Source: Ariolimax columbianus
Lineage: Eukaryota > Mollusca > Gastropoda > Stylommatophora > Arionidae
DNA: 64,000 nucleotides
Direction: 5' to 3'
NCBI GenBank assembly: GCA_036924085.1
Contig: JAVGWX010000013.1
Span: forward strand, 62,246,157-62,310,156
The notes beneath the pieces are model-generated. The model worked only from the letters and a program-made list of their open reading frames with translations. It made no database searches and was not told the DNA's origin. The first letter of the stretch is position 1. Each line of letters opens with the position of its first letter. The translations under genes and the position numbers were made by a program. This document shows, piece after piece, positions 21,961-32,270 of this stretch.

Positions 21961-22660
21961 TCAGCGTGCCTGAGAAACAAACCTGTAAGTAGAAAGATGA
22001 AGAGTCAGCGTGTCTGAGGTAAAATAGAGGTGTAAGTGGAAAGATGGAGAGTCAGCATGTCTGAAGTAAAACAAAGCTGTAAGTAGAAAGATGGAGAGTC
22101 AGCGTGCCTGAGGTAAAACAAACCTGTAAGTAGAAAAATGGAGAGTCAGTGTGTCTGAGGTAAAACAAACCTGTAAGTAGAAGGATGGGAGAGTCAGCGT
22201 GTCTGAGGTAAAACAAACCTGTAAGTAGAAAGATGGAGAGTCAGCGTGTCTGAGGTAAAACAAACCTGTAAGTAGAAAGATGGAGAGTCAGCGTGTCTGA
22301 GGTAAAACACACCTGTAAGTAGAAAGATGGAGAGTCAGTGTGTCTGAGGTAAAACAAACCTGTAAGTAGAAGGATGGGAGAGTCAGCGTGTCTGAGGTAA
22401 AACAAAGCTGTAAGTAGAAAGATGGAGAGTCAGCGTGTCTGAGGTAAAACAAACCTGTAAGTAGAAAGATAGAGAGTCAGCGTGTCTGAGGTAAAACAAA
22501 CCTGTAAGTAGAAAGATAGAGAGTCAGCGTGTCTGAGGTAAAACAAACCTGTAAGTAGAAAGATAGAGAGTCAGCGTGTCTGAGGTAAAACAAACCTGTA
22601 AGTAGAAGGATGGGAGAGTCAGCGTGTCTGAGGTAAAACAAAGCTGTAAGTAGAAAGATA
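21957..22660. repeat. Minisatellite, 47-bp unit, about 15 copies
   Basis: The unit 'gtcagcgtgtctgaggtaaa' then 'acaaacctgtaagtagaaag' then 'atggaga' recurs with few substitutions and an occasional extra g. It starts exactly where the LINE fragment ends. Confidence 0.94.
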
Positions 22661-22727
22661 GACGAGAAGTCTGCCGTCAATGTTGGAGAACCATTGCAGG
22701 TGATCTTTGATGTGGAGATGGTACTTT

Positions 22728-23090
22728 AATTAAACTTGCTGCTTTTTCTTCGTCGTTCGTTCTCAAACTCTCGCTACCAAGCCCTAAAAAGGGCTTTGCA
22801 AGTAGCAGAACGTAGTCCGGGCAACATAATGCTTTGTGTCGTAGTTTACAGCTTGACCGCGATATTTGCACCTTTCAGTCCGACACATCCGACTTCAGCA
22901 GACATTTGTGGGTACAGGCTTAGCCTTTCCTCTTCGATCCCTTCTCCTTAGCCAGTCTGCTCTGTTGCAGCCTGTTATTCAGGATCACCACGTGGAGGTG
23001 TAGAAGGGTCTTGGTAGCTCTGGGATTCTAGCAGTCAGCTTTGGGTTGCTGACCACTACAGCTCATGCCCTGCTCAGCTACTTGATTTCC
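22728..23090 (-). repeat. A-rep, near full-length, left arm of an inverted pair
   Basis: Runs from 'tttttcttcgtcgttcgttc' (3' end) through 'agcttgaccgcgatatttgc', 'acacatccgacttcagcag', 'cttctccttagccagtctgc' and 'gatcaccacgtggaggtg' to 'cagctcatgccctgctcag' (5' end). Confidence 0.87.
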
Positions 23091-23609
23091 TAAACTTGTT
23101 TTGAGAGGGGGATTTTTAAAAAGCTGCCACTGGGAACAAATAATTGGCTTTCCGGAAACATTAGATCCTTCCTGGTACCTTAGTTACAAAAGATGTGTTT
23201 CTCTGTTATGATTGTTGTACCCAGTGTTATTATCCTCACTGAGGAGTATAAAGCCACCACTGCAGGTTATCTCTCTGTAGGAAGATGCCACTTTTAATTC
23301 TTTCTTTTCTGTAGTACTATTTTACAAATGTATGTTTGCCAGCCTTATTTACAACCCTCCTGTAACTTATAACTGTAAGCAAGATCGATTCACATATTTT
23401 GCTACACGTCATAACGCACAGCCACCATTACAGATAACCTGTAGCCTGGCATTAACCGTGGTGGTCTCATAGCTATGGTTTTACATGATGAGGTTGCTAG
23501 CTCCATGCACAACCCTGTTTAGTTACCTGTTACAAGCTCCGAAGGTTACACCGGATCTATATTTTTCAGCCTGTGAACAATCTGGTGGCCACTTTCATAC
23601 ATCATTCGA
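23091..23609. other. Spacer between inverted A-rep arms
   Basis: About 515 bp without coding signal. It contains (minus strand, around 23483-23518) the short block 'gggttgtgcatggagctagc', also seen near 56255, 57368 and 62467. Confidence 0.5.
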
Positions 23610-23950
23610 GCACAGGAGCTGCAGTGGTCAACGACCCAGAGCTGACTGCTAGCGTCAGGGCCAGCGAACCAGAGCTGCCAAGACCCTTCTACACCTCCAC
23701 GCGGTGATCCTGGATAACAGGCTGCAGCAGGGCAGACTGGCTAAGGAGAAGGAATCGAAGAGGGAATGCTAACCCGGTACTAAAAAAATGCCTGCTGAAG
23801 TCGGATGTGTTGGACAGAAAGGTGCAAATATCACAGTCAGGCTGTAAACTACGACAAAACGCATTCCGTTCTCTGGACTACATTCAGCTACTTAAGCCCT
23901 TTCAGGGTTTGGTAGCGGGAGATTGAGAACGAACGAAGCCAAGCTAAGCC
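23610..23950 (+). repeat. A-rep, near full-length, right arm of an inverted pair
   Basis: Starts 'gcacaggagctgcagtggtc' and ends 'gagaacgaacgaagccaag'. It mirrors 22728-23090, giving arms of about 350 bp in head-to-head orientation. Confidence 0.87.
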
Positions 23951-24044
23951 AAACATCATTAACCATTTTTCTCAAATGCGAAGGATATGTTTGCCTGTCT
24001 GGATTCTCACGAAGACATGACCCTCTCACAGCCTAGACTCGGGT

Positions 24045-24125
24045 TCGTTAACCTTTTTATACTTCGCGCCACTTATATAACTTTCGTTACCGCCCACTAA
24101 AATCTAGATTGAAGAAAATTGTGCG
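24045..24125 (+). repeat. Short dispersed repeat shared with 53500-53610
   Basis: 'ataactttcgttaccgccca' and 'aatctagattgaagaaaatt' match the reverse complement of 53500-53610 with several changes. The element type is unknown. Confidence 0.55.
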
Positions 24126-24179
24126 ATCGTCCAAGTTTGTATATTTTGGAAGTTTTTAATACATCATCATATGGTATAT

Positions 24180-24620
24180 CCGACTGGCCAGAGAGGGAGG
24201 AATGCTGCAGCAGAGTGATACAGAAATCACATACAATGAGACAAAAGCATTCATCAGGGCAACGTACAGTGCAAAATGGGAAAAAGACCACCCTGGCCAT
24301 AAAGAAAACGATGCCTACCATCAACTCCCCAGGCGTGAACAGGTGATCATTCTCCGGCTACGCACAGGTCACAACAGACTTAGATGTCATCTGTACAACA
24401 AGTTCAAGATTGGCACTACAGACATTTGTGCCTGCGACACAGCCCCCATGAAGGCAGAACATATTTTGCAGTCCTGTCCACTGTATACCGACAAAAGAAG
24501 TAGCATTTGGCAACAGCCAGTGTCCTTCCACGAGAAGCTGTACGGAAGCGTACAGAGCCTTGAGTCGACTGCTACCTTCGTTAGAGTCATTGAAGCTGAG
24601 GTCTGAAGATGAACAAGGAA
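24180..24620 (+). pseudogene. LINE-N C-terminal tail, unbroken frame
   Basis: An open frame to 24606 gives EITYNETKAFIRATYSAKWE, NDAYHQLPRREQVIILRLRT, GHNRLRCHLYNKFKIGTTD, then CACD...HILQSCPLY, a Cys/His-rich knuckle, and a closing LYGSVQSLESTATF. It lines up with 52469-52849 almost residue for residue. This is the region downstream of RNase H in the LINE-N family. RNase H itself and the reverse transcriptase are missing, so it is a truncated copy with no independent function. Confidence 0.85.
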
Positions 24621-24624
24621 GATA

Positions 24625-24925
24625 TGGTATGTCATATGTAAACGTTGCTCCCATCACAGCTCGTCTGAAAGAAACTCTCTTGTCAAATCTCCAGCCTGCT
24701 CTAGAGTCCTGCCAAAAGCATTCCTTGACGCCATCGCCTTATTGGTCTGCTTATGCCCGGCACCATACCTTCCATCACCGTTCTCTCAAGACCGTTGTGT
24801 CTTTTGATGTGGCCAAAGTATTTGATTTGTTTATGTTCATGATGAAATCTATGAACCAGTTCTCCTCTATGCCCAACTCCTGTCGAATGTCTGCATTCTT
24901 CTTTTTATTTGGTCCATGGTATTCT
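24625..24925 (-). pseudogene. LINE-H (RTE-like) C-terminus, 3' half
   Basis: The minus strand reads MDQIKRRMQTFDRSWA-like, ENWFIDFIM, then frameshifted sequence matching CKYFGHIKRHNGLERTVMEG and the VMGATF end seen at 58633-58908. It continues into 25476-25640, so an A-rep insertion at 24926-25462 splits one LINE-H copy. Frameshifts make it inactive. Confidence 0.8.
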
Positions 24926-25462
24926 TCTTCGTCTTCTGCGTTCGTTCTCAATCTCCCGCTACCAAGCCATGAACGTTCTCAATCTCCCGCTACCAAGGCC
25001 TGAACGTTCTCAATCTCCCGCTACCAAGGCCTGAACGTTCTCAATCTCTCGCTACCAAGCCATGAACGTTCTCAATCTCCCGCTACCAAGGCCTGAACGT
25101 TCTAAATCTCCCGCTACCAAGTCATGAACGTTCTCAATCTCCCGCTACCAAGACCTGAATGTTCTCAATCTCCCGCTACCAAGGCCTGAACGTTCTCAAT
25201 CTCCCGCTACCAAGGCCTGAACGTTCTCAATCTCCCGCTACCAAGGCCTGAACGTTCTCAATCTCCCGCTACCAAGGCCTGAACGTTCTCAATCTCCCGC
25301 TACCAAGGCCTGAACGTTCTCAATCTCCAGCTACCAAGCCCTGATCAGGGTTTTACAAGTAGCAGGATGTAGTCCAGAGAACGGAATGCGTTGTGTCGCT
25401 AGTTTACAGCTTGACTGCGATATTTACACATTTCGGTCCGATACATTCATCTTCAGCAGTGA
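24926..25462 (-). mobile_element. A-rep insertion with 13-bp target-site duplication
   Basis: Inserted into LINE-H. The direct repeat tccatggtattct lies at 24913-24925 and 25463-25475. The insertion starts with 'tcttcgtcttctgcgttcg' (reverse of the GAA-rich 3' tail) and ends with 'cattcatcttcagcagtga', the 5' truncation point used by several other copies. Duplicated target plus simple 3' tail indicate target-primed retroposition. No reading frame is conserved, so it must be moved in trans. Confidence 0.9.
24955..25330. repeat. Minisatellite inside A-rep, 31-bp unit, about 12 copies
   Basis: The unit 'gaacgttctcaatctcccgc' plus 'taccaaggcct' repeats. The same segment is expanded at 26455-26890. 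Confidence 0.94.
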
Positions 25463-25475
25463 TCCATGGTATTCT

Positions 25476-25640
25476 GAGAACCTTTCTATAACATTTTGAC
25501 AAAGGAGTCGTTTCACTTCGTTGAGATGTGGGTAGCTGTCCTTGTTTCACAGTCATATGCTGCCAAGGGAAAAACACAAGTTTGCACAATTTTAACTTTT
25601 GTTGGTTTGCAGGTATTTTGCTATAGTTTCCTCAGGTTGT
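25476..25640 (-). pseudogene. LINE-H (RTE-like), 5' half of split copy
   Basis: The minus strand gives LCFSLAAYDCETRT-like and KCYRKVLRIPW, the segment just upstream of 24925. In RTE-like polymerases this is the LYGCESWT and RKLLRIPWT region. Confidence 0.72.
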
Positions 25641-26044
25641 AAAACCTCTGCATTGCCATAATAATAATAATAACAATAATATGTCTTCAATACAGAATAT
25701 AATTAATCTGCTATCGTCCACCTGAAAGCTAAAATTGCACGCTAATGAGCGTTAGAGACCAGGTTGAAGATCATTGCCGTAGACTGTAGTTTTTTAAAAT
25801 TAGTTTACATTAGGACGTATTCGTCAATGTATGGATGTGTTTGTTTATCTGACCAACACGGCAACCGACCCCTTTCAAAATAAGACTGTTTTTAAATATT
25901 TGCAAATCGTTCACTATTTTGTTCCAATGTGAAGCAAAGGTTTTAATTGAATCTGGTCCGCTTACATAAAGCATGTATGTCAACTTTTGTAGTGACGAAT
26001 TATGATATTTAACAGGTTATTGCTGTTTCGAATGCCTACAACGA
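25641..26044. other. Unassigned, with a short ATA run near 25660
   Basis: No gene supported. Confidence 0.4.
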
Positions 26045-26440
26045 GCTTGGCTTGGCTTCGTTTGTTCTCAATCTCCCACTACCAAACCCTGACACGGGCC
26101 TAAGTAGCAGAATGTAGTCCAGAGAACGGAATGCGTTGTGTCATAGTTTACAGCTTGACTGCGATATTTGCACCTTTCGGCCTAACACATCCGACTTCAG
26201 CAAGCATTTTTTAGTACCGGGTAAGCATTCCCTATTCGATCCCTTCTCCTTAGCCAGTCTGCACTGTTGCAGCCTGATATCCAGGATCACCGCTAGAAGG
26301 TGTAGAAGAGTCTTGGCAGCTCTGGTTCGCTGACCCTGGCGCTAGCAGTAAGCTATGGGTCACTGGCCCTGACGCTAGCAGTCAGATATGGTTCACTGAC
26401 CACTGCAGCTCATGGGCTGCTCAACGTCTTGATCTCAATT
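26045..26440 (-). repeat. A-rep copy
   Basis: Full order of A-rep blocks from 'cttggcttcgtttgttctc' to 'cagctcatgggctgctcaa', followed directly by another A-rep. Confidence 0.87.
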
Positions 26441-26444
26441 CTTC

Positions 26445-26970
26445 TTCTTCTGCGTTCGTTCTCAAACTCCCGCTACCAAGCCCTGAACGTTATCAATCTC
26501 CCGCTACCAAGCCCTGAACGTTATCAATCTCCCGCTACCAAGCCCTGAACGTTATCAATCTCCTGCTACCAAGCCCTGAACATTTTCAATCTCCCGTTAC
26601 CAAGCACTGAACGTTCTTAAACTCCCGCTACCAAGCCATGAACGTTCTCAAACTCCCGCTACCAAGCCATGAACGTTCTCAAACTCCCGCTACCAAGCCA
26701 TGAACGTTCTCAAACTCCCGCTACCAAGCCCTGAACGTTCTCAATCTCCCGCTACCAAGCCCTGAACGTTCTCAATCTCCCGCTACCAAGCCCTGAACGT
26801 TCTCAATCTCCCGCTACCAAGCCCTGAACGTTCTCAATCTCCCGCTACCAAGCCCTGAACGTTCTCAATCTCCCGCTACCAAGCCCTGAACAGGGACTTT
26901 TCAAGTACCAGGATGTAGCCCGGAGAACAGAATGCGCTGTGTCGCTAATTTACAGATTGTAATTGTGTAC
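26445..26970 (-). repeat. A-rep copy with internal 31-bp minisatellite
   Basis: Starts at the GAA-tail equivalent 'cttcttcttctgcgttcg'. Positions 26455-26890 hold about 14 copies of 'gaacgttctcaatctcccgc' plus 'taccaagccct'. It ends after 'gtcgctaatttacag'. Confidence 0.9.
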
Positions 26971-26997
26971 ATTTATGGTAGTTTGATAATGATGAGG

Positions 26998-27230
26998 AGC
27001 GTGCGGCCGAATGGTTTTATTGCATGCCTGTCGATAAAGAGGACATGGGTTTGAATCCCCGGTATGGCATAAGTTGTAGTTCTGTTGGGGTTGAAATCAA
27101 CAAACATAGCCAGCACACGACGTAGCGACATCACTAGCGAAGCGGCCTGTAGTCCTCAGCCTAAAAACCCCTCGACTACTCCAGCAATGGGAAAAAGTCG
27201 AATGAGTTTTTGTTCAAGACATAAGATGAT
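26998..27230 (+). mobile_element. SINE-E, tRNA-derived
   Basis: The head 'gcgtgcggccgaatggtttt' and B-box 'gggtttgaatcccc' are followed by the same body as 17105-17325 ('aacatagccagcacacgacg', 'ccagcaatgggaaaaagtc'). Confidence 0.83.
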
Positions 27231-27264
27231 AACGGTGTCAGACGCCGAGATGTATCGGGCAACG

Positions 27265-27376
27265 ACCCAAAGTTGGCTGCTAGCGTCAGGGCCGCGACCC
27301 AGAGATGCTGAGACCCTTCACCACACCCATATGGTGATCCTGGATAATAGGCTGCAACAGGGTAGACTGGCTAAGT
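27265..27376 (+). repeat. A-rep 5' fragment
   Basis: 'gctgctagcgtcagggcc', 'gtgatcctggataataggc' and 'gggtagactggctaag' match the 5' half of A-rep. Confidence 0.75.
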
Positions 27377-27603
27377 TTTTGTACACCTGTACAGTACGAT
27401 ATGGTGCCATTACTTTACAGGGGAGAGATCGCACCAAGAAAAAAAACCACTGCTATGTCAAAATTACTCTAAACGGCAAAAATTATTTCTTTCTATTCAC
27501 CCAAAATTATTTTAATATTTGCAAAAAATCAAAAGAACAAAAAATGGGAATATACTTCAGAAATAAAATAAAAAAGATTTACGTTCCTGTAGTCCCAAAA
27601 AGT

Positions 27604-27746
27604 GGGGAGACCCAGTGGTCTCGAGGTAAGGTGTTTGCCTCTGTGTTGGAAGTCGCGGGTTCAAATCACAGTGGAGTCCAGAGTTTTTTCATGTGTGCAC
27701 GTTAATAATTCCTTGGCAGTTGGAAATTGAAAAGAGTAGGCTTAAC
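27604..27746 (+). mobile_element. SINE-D, 5' part (interrupted)
   Basis: Head with 'gtggtctcgaggtaaggtg' and B-box 'gggttcaaatcac', then 'ttggcagttggaaattgaa' and 'aagagtaggcttaac'. It continues at 30478 after the LINE-R insertion. Confidence 0.87.
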
Positions 27747-27828
27747 ATATATACTATATACTGGTCCAGAGGAGGTTCCGATCGAGCATCAACACCGACA
27801 AAACAAGAAGTTACCCCGGAGCTGATAT

Positions 27829-28327
27829 AGGAAGCGACCACGATCTGGTTATGATGACCATGTGTCTGCGATTGAAGGGAGTCGCAAAGAAGGAAGCGAC
27901 CACGATCTGGTTATGATGACCATGCGTCTGCGATTGAAGGGAGTCGCAAAGAAGGAAGCGACCACGATCTGGTTATGATGACCATGCGTCTGCGATTGAA
28001 GGGAGTCGCAAAGAAGGAAGCGACCACGATCTGGTTATGATGACCATGCGTCTGCGATTGAAGGGAGTCGCAAAGAAGGAAGCGACCACGATCTGGTTAT
28101 GATGACCATGTGTCTGCGATTGAAGGGAGTCGCAAAGAAGGAAGCGACCACGATCTGGTTATGATGACCATGTGTCTGCGATTGAAGGGAGTCGCAAAGA
28201 AGGAAGCGACCACGATCTGGTTATGATGACCATGTGTCTGCGATTGAAGGGAGTCGCAAAGAAGGAAGCGACCACGATCTGGTTATGATGACCACGCGTC
28301 TGCGATTGAAGGGAGTCGCAAAGAAGG
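27829..28327. repeat. Tandem array, 62-bp unit, eight copies, in LINE-R endonuclease
   Basis: The unit 'gaagcgaccacgatctggtt', 'atgatgaccatgtgtctgcg', 'attgaagggagtcgcaaa' recurs exactly every 62 bp (cgatctgg at 27841, 27903, 27965 and so on to 28275). Translated, it holds GSDHDLVMMT, the conserved end of the endonuclease with its catalytic histidine. 62 is not divisible by three, so each unit shifts the frame. Confidence 0.95.
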
Positions 28328-30473
28328 ATGTGACCAGGCTAAAGTTTGACCTGGACAAACTGATGGACCCAAAAATCACCGAAGTGTTCCAAGCAAGGGT
28401 GGGAGGGAGATTTGCGCCACTGTTGGCTCTCAGAGAGGGACTGGATACAGATACAGTTACATAGTCTCTTAACGCAGCTCTCAGAGATACTGCAACAGAG
28501 ATCCTGGGATGCCACCAAACAAAAAAGAAGCAATGGGTGACCAAAGACATTCTAGACCTGTGTGATAAAAGAAGGTCACTGAAAAAACACAATCACCCAC
28601 CGGAGGAGGTCGGCAGTTATAAAGAGGTCAAGAAAGCCATACAACAAAAGATGAGAGAGGCGAAAGAAGCGTGGATATGTGAGCAATGCACAAACATCGA
28701 AGAGAGACTAAACAGAAATGATGCTAAAGGAGCATACAAGGTGGTCAAAGAACTGGTAACAGCAAGACAAGACAGGAATCTTATGATCCATGATAAAAGC
28801 TGCAAGTGTCTCATTGAGGGAAATGACCACTGGCACGATGGACAGAGTACTATTCCGAGCTATACAACTATGAATGGCGAAACAAACCTGAGAAAACATT
28901 CCCCCCAACACCAACAAATATAGAGGATAACCAACTGATAACGAAGGAAGAGGTAATTGCAGCGGTAAAGACATTGAGAAGAGGGAAGGCGGCCGGCGTG
29001 GACAATATACCAGCAGAGCTCTTACAAGCAGGTGGAGAGATAGTGGTGGAAGGCCTGACACACATCTGTAACAAAATATGGGCGACAGGAAACTGGCCGG
29101 ACTTATGGACGAAATCAATAGTTATACCGTTACATAAGTCTGGAAACCTAAAGCTGTGCCAAAATTACAGAACAATAAGCCTCATTAGCCACCCTAGCAA
29201 GGTTATGCTTAGATTAATCCTCGACCGATTGAAACCCCAAACAGAAAACATTAATGCCGAGGAGCAAGCAGGGTTCAGACAGGGAAAAAGCACTACAGAA
29301 CATATATTTAATTTAAGGCTGCTAAGCGAGAAATATCTAGAACAGCAGCAAACACTGTATCATGTGTTTGTTGATTTTAAGAAGGCGTTTGATAGGGTAT
29401 GGCATAAAGTGCTTTGGGCAACCATGAGGATGTATAATATCAACGGAAATATTATAACGGTCCTCGAACACCTGTATGACAAGGCGTCTAGCGCAGTTCT
29501 TGTGAATGGGAGGCGAGGAGACTGGTTTCGCACATCAGTTGGTGTGAGACAGGGGTGTACACTCTCTCCAACTCTTTTCAATATATTCCTTGAGGAATTA
29601 TGAGTGAGGCACTTGGAGGTCACGTTGGTACTGTCAAGATAGGAGGCCGAACGATTACCAACCTTCGTTTTGCAGATGATATCGACGGGTTGGCGAGTTT
29701 AGAAGCAGAACTCCAGGAATGGGTCAGAAGGCTCGATGAAACAGCTCTTGACTATGGTATGGAGATAAACGCTGGAAAGACAAGATTAATGACCAACAAC
29801 GCTACGGGCTTCAACAACAAGATAAAAGCTAACGGTCAGGAACTCGAAGTGGTTGACGGTTTTAAATATGTAGGGTCGATTGTCAGTGATGAAGGATCAA
29901 AATGTGAAGTGTTGGCCAGAATAGCACAGATAGTAGCGGTGCTTGCACGGCTTAACAAAATCTGGCAAGATAAACGGTTAGCACTAAGCACGAAAATCAG
30001 ATTAATGCGCACTCGTGGTCCTGTCAATATTCATCTATGCGTGTTAGACATGGACAATTACAGCTGACCTTCAACGAAGGATACAGGCCTTGGAGATGAG
30101 ATGTTTCCGAAAACTTTTAAACGTCACGTACAAAGATCGAGTTAAAAACGAGGAAATACGAGATAGAATTACAACAGCAATAGGGCCTTTCGAAGATCTC
30201 TTGGCAACTGTCAAAAGAAGGAAACTCGCTTGGTACGGTCACATATCGAGATCAAATGGTCTTGCAAACACAATCATCCACGGGAAGGTGCATGGCAGAC
30301 GACGAAGAGGCCGGCCCAAAAAGAGGTGGGAGGACAACATAAAAGAATGGACCAGTCTCCGATCAGAAGAGTCACGGGCAGCGGCATCTGACAGAGAGGG
30401 ATGGCATGGAGTTGTGAGGATGTCTTCATGTGTGCCCCAACGACCTCACCGGTTACGGGATGACCTGAACTGA
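28234..30473 (+). pseudogene. LINE-R polymerase (endonuclease end, reverse transcriptase, C-terminal domain), broken
   Basis: Pieces in order: endonuclease end (LRLKGVAKKDVTRLKFDL, about 28290-28460); linker (28537-28923) with DLCDKRRSLKKH; reverse transcriptase (28974-29603) with GVDNIPAELLQAGGE, LHKSGNLKLCQNYRTISLIS, AEEQAGFRQGKSTTEHIF, motif A YHVFVDFKKAFDRVWH and motif B VGVRQGCTLSPTLFNIFLEE; then 29600-30010 with motif C LRFADDIDGL; then 30090-30473 with MRCFRKLLNVTYKDRV and a GRRRRGRPKKRWEDNIKEW end. All three catalytic aspartates remain. Frameshifts lie near 28460, 28925, 29595 and 30015, and a stop near 30055. Family role: reverse transcription primed at a nicked target. Confidence 0.9.
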
Positions 30474-30477
30474 CCTG

Positions 30478-30845
30478 AGGCTTAACAATCACTGCTCGGG
30501 CAATATTCAAGTTAAAAATCTACTCAAATTATTCTAGGGATTCTCACTCTACAGAATACATGTCGCAAAAATGGACTGTGTGGCTATAACATCAGGTCTT
30601 GGTTATGTGGTTAGCGGAGCGGCATAAATGGCGTCTGACAGGGTGCAGGTCTATCTTCCTCTAATTTACGCTTCCACCACCACCAGTACCAAAAATAGAC
30701 TATCGTATAATCCAGGAGCTACCAACCTAATGGTTGGTAACAGGTACTGGGATTACCTGACAGGTCATCAGCGGATATTCGTCTACCAAAGTTCCTGAAA
30801 CAAAGGAGGTCACACCTCCCCCCATCGTCTATGGACACTAGATGA
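30478..30845 (+). mobile_element. SINE-D, 3' part (interrupted copy)
   Basis: Continues from 27746: 'caagttaaaaatctactc', 'ggttagcggagcggcataaa', 'ggaggtcacacctcc'. Both parts together give a full SINE-D. Confidence 0.88.
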
Positions 30846-31175
30846 CTGACGATAGATCATCATCATCATGTGCCCTGCCAATTGGCGTTGGTGATCGTGG
30901 AACCATCCAATTCTATCACGTGTGTCGTTTACCAGCTCTATTGTTGATTGTCGCTAATGCCATTATCTCAGGCTGTCCAGCATCTTCTCCCTCGGTAATT
31001 CTCTGTCTCTCTTTCCTGCTATCTTTCCAGTTATATTACGTGCTCCAAGCTACCTCTTCTCATACATGCCCCCAAAAAGGATGATTGTCTTGTTCTGATC
31101 TTTGCAATAAGTTGTCTCCTTGCGTACTTTATCATTAGCCTTCTTTGCAGTTAATGGAATCCGCAGCATTATAAG
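30846..31175 (-). pseudogene. RTE-like LINE C-terminal tail
   Basis: The minus strand reads MLRIPLTAKKANDKVRKE, IAGKRDRELPREKMLDSLR, TRDRIGWFHD. This fits the RRMLRIPWTAKxTNxEV and GKRSRGxxREKMLDxL pattern of RTE-like (BovB-related) elements, with lost segments and one frameshift. Confidence 0.72.
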
Positions 31176-31189
31176 AACAAGACTTGGCT

Positions 31190-31545
31190 TGACTTTGTTC
31201 GTTCTCAATCTCCCACCACCAAACCCTGAAAGGGCTGAAGTAGCAGAATTTAGACCAGAGAACGGAATGCGTTGTGTTGTAGTTTACAGCTTGACTGAGA
31301 TATTTGCACCTTTTGGTCCAACACATCCGACTTCAACAAGCATTTTTTGAGTACCGGGTTAACATTCCCTCTTCGATCCCTTCTCCTAAGCCAGTCAGCC
31401 GTGCTGCAGTCTGTTATCCAGGATCACCGCGTGGAAGTGTAGAAGGGTCTTGGCAGCTCTGGTTCGCTGGCCTGACGCTAGCAGTCAGCTTTGGGTCGCT
31501 GACCACTGCAGCTCATGCGCTGCTCAGCATCTTGATTCCGTTCTC
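31190..31545 (-). repeat. A-rep copy
   Basis: Blocks from 'gactttgttcgttctcaatc' to 'cagctcatgcgctgctcagc' in full order. It follows the LINE tail without spacer. Confidence 0.88.
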
Positions 31546-31584
31546 TTTCTATACAGCGAGTTTATCTTGAGAGATACACAGACA

Positions 31585-32070
31585 ATGCCAGGCATATCGA
31601 TTGGCGGACAGAACATAAATAATCTACGATACGCTGATGGTATTGTATTGATAGCCCAGACTGAAACCGACTTGCAGGAAATGGTAGTTCAACAAAGTGA
31701 AAACAAAGACCCCAGCTTAAATACAAATAATTCGGAAGTGACGATAGTGACGCTGAAACCGAACTCTCTCAAATGCTGCGTCAAAGTGTAGGGGGCTGAA
31801 TTGAGACAAGTTAACACGTTTAAATACCTGGAAACATGCATAACATCGGATGGAAGATGCAATTACGAAAAAAAATGCAGAATAGCCCAAGCAAAATCGG
31901 TCTTCCAGACCATGCAAGGAGTATTGTGCAACAAAACCTTGTAACTGGAACTGAGAAAGAGTCTTTGGATGCTACATGGAACCAGTACTGACATATGGCA
32001 GTGAATCATGGACAATTAGCAAAGAAGCGCTTATATCTTTGGAAGCAACAGAGATGTGGTTTTACAGATA
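31585..32070 (+). pseudogene. RTE-like LINE reverse transcriptase to thumb fragment
   Basis: The plus strand reads PGISIGGQNINNLRYADGIV with motif C YADD changed to YADG, then TETDLQEMV, LKCCVKV, stop, GAELRQVNTFKYLETCITSD, RIAQAKSVFQTMQGVLCNKT, LELRKSL, and YGSESWTISKE-like sequence in another frame. It is a different subfamily from LINE-R. The loss of the second motif-C aspartate and the stops make it inactive. A GATA microsatellite begins where coding similarity ends. Confidence 0.83.
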
Positions 32071-32150
32071 GATAGACAGATAGATAGATAGATAGATAGA
32101 TTTATAGATATATAGATAGACGGATGGATAGGATAGGGATAGAACAGGAT

Positions 32151-32215
<65 letters not shown>

Positions 32216-32270
32216 GAAAGAGAGAGAGAGAGAGATAGGCAGGTAGACAGATAGATAGATAGATTGTCCC
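32064..32270. repeat. GATA microsatellite
   Basis: Runs of 'gatagatagata' with interruptions, and a GA-rich patch at 32210-32235. The long minus-strand frame (YLSIYLSIYL-type) is an artefact. Confidence 0.96.

Larger units (their letters stand above)
27747..30477 (+). mobile_element. LINE-R: RTE-like non-LTR retrotransposon inserted in SINE-D
   Basis: A 2.73-kb insertion bounded by the 9-bp duplication aggcttaac (27738-27746 and 30478-30486). It starts inside the endonuclease domain (RFRSSINTDKTRSYPGADIG), so it is 5'-truncated, and ends with 'tgacctgaactgacctg'. It carries an internal 62-bp array, the reverse transcriptase and the C-terminal domain. Related truncated copies: 11538-12144 (minus), 41075-41285 (minus), 63049-63730. 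Confidence 0.92.

Noticed and set aside
22728..23950. A-rep as terminal inverted repeats of a DNA transposon
   Set aside because: Most A-rep copies are single, 5'-truncated at variable points, and one has a 13-bp target duplication and simple tail, which fits retroposition. The inverted pair is kept as a finding only.
27085..27705. 206-codon plus-strand frame
   Set aside because: It spans SINE-E, an A-rep scrap and the SINE-D head, so it is a chance frame over repeats.
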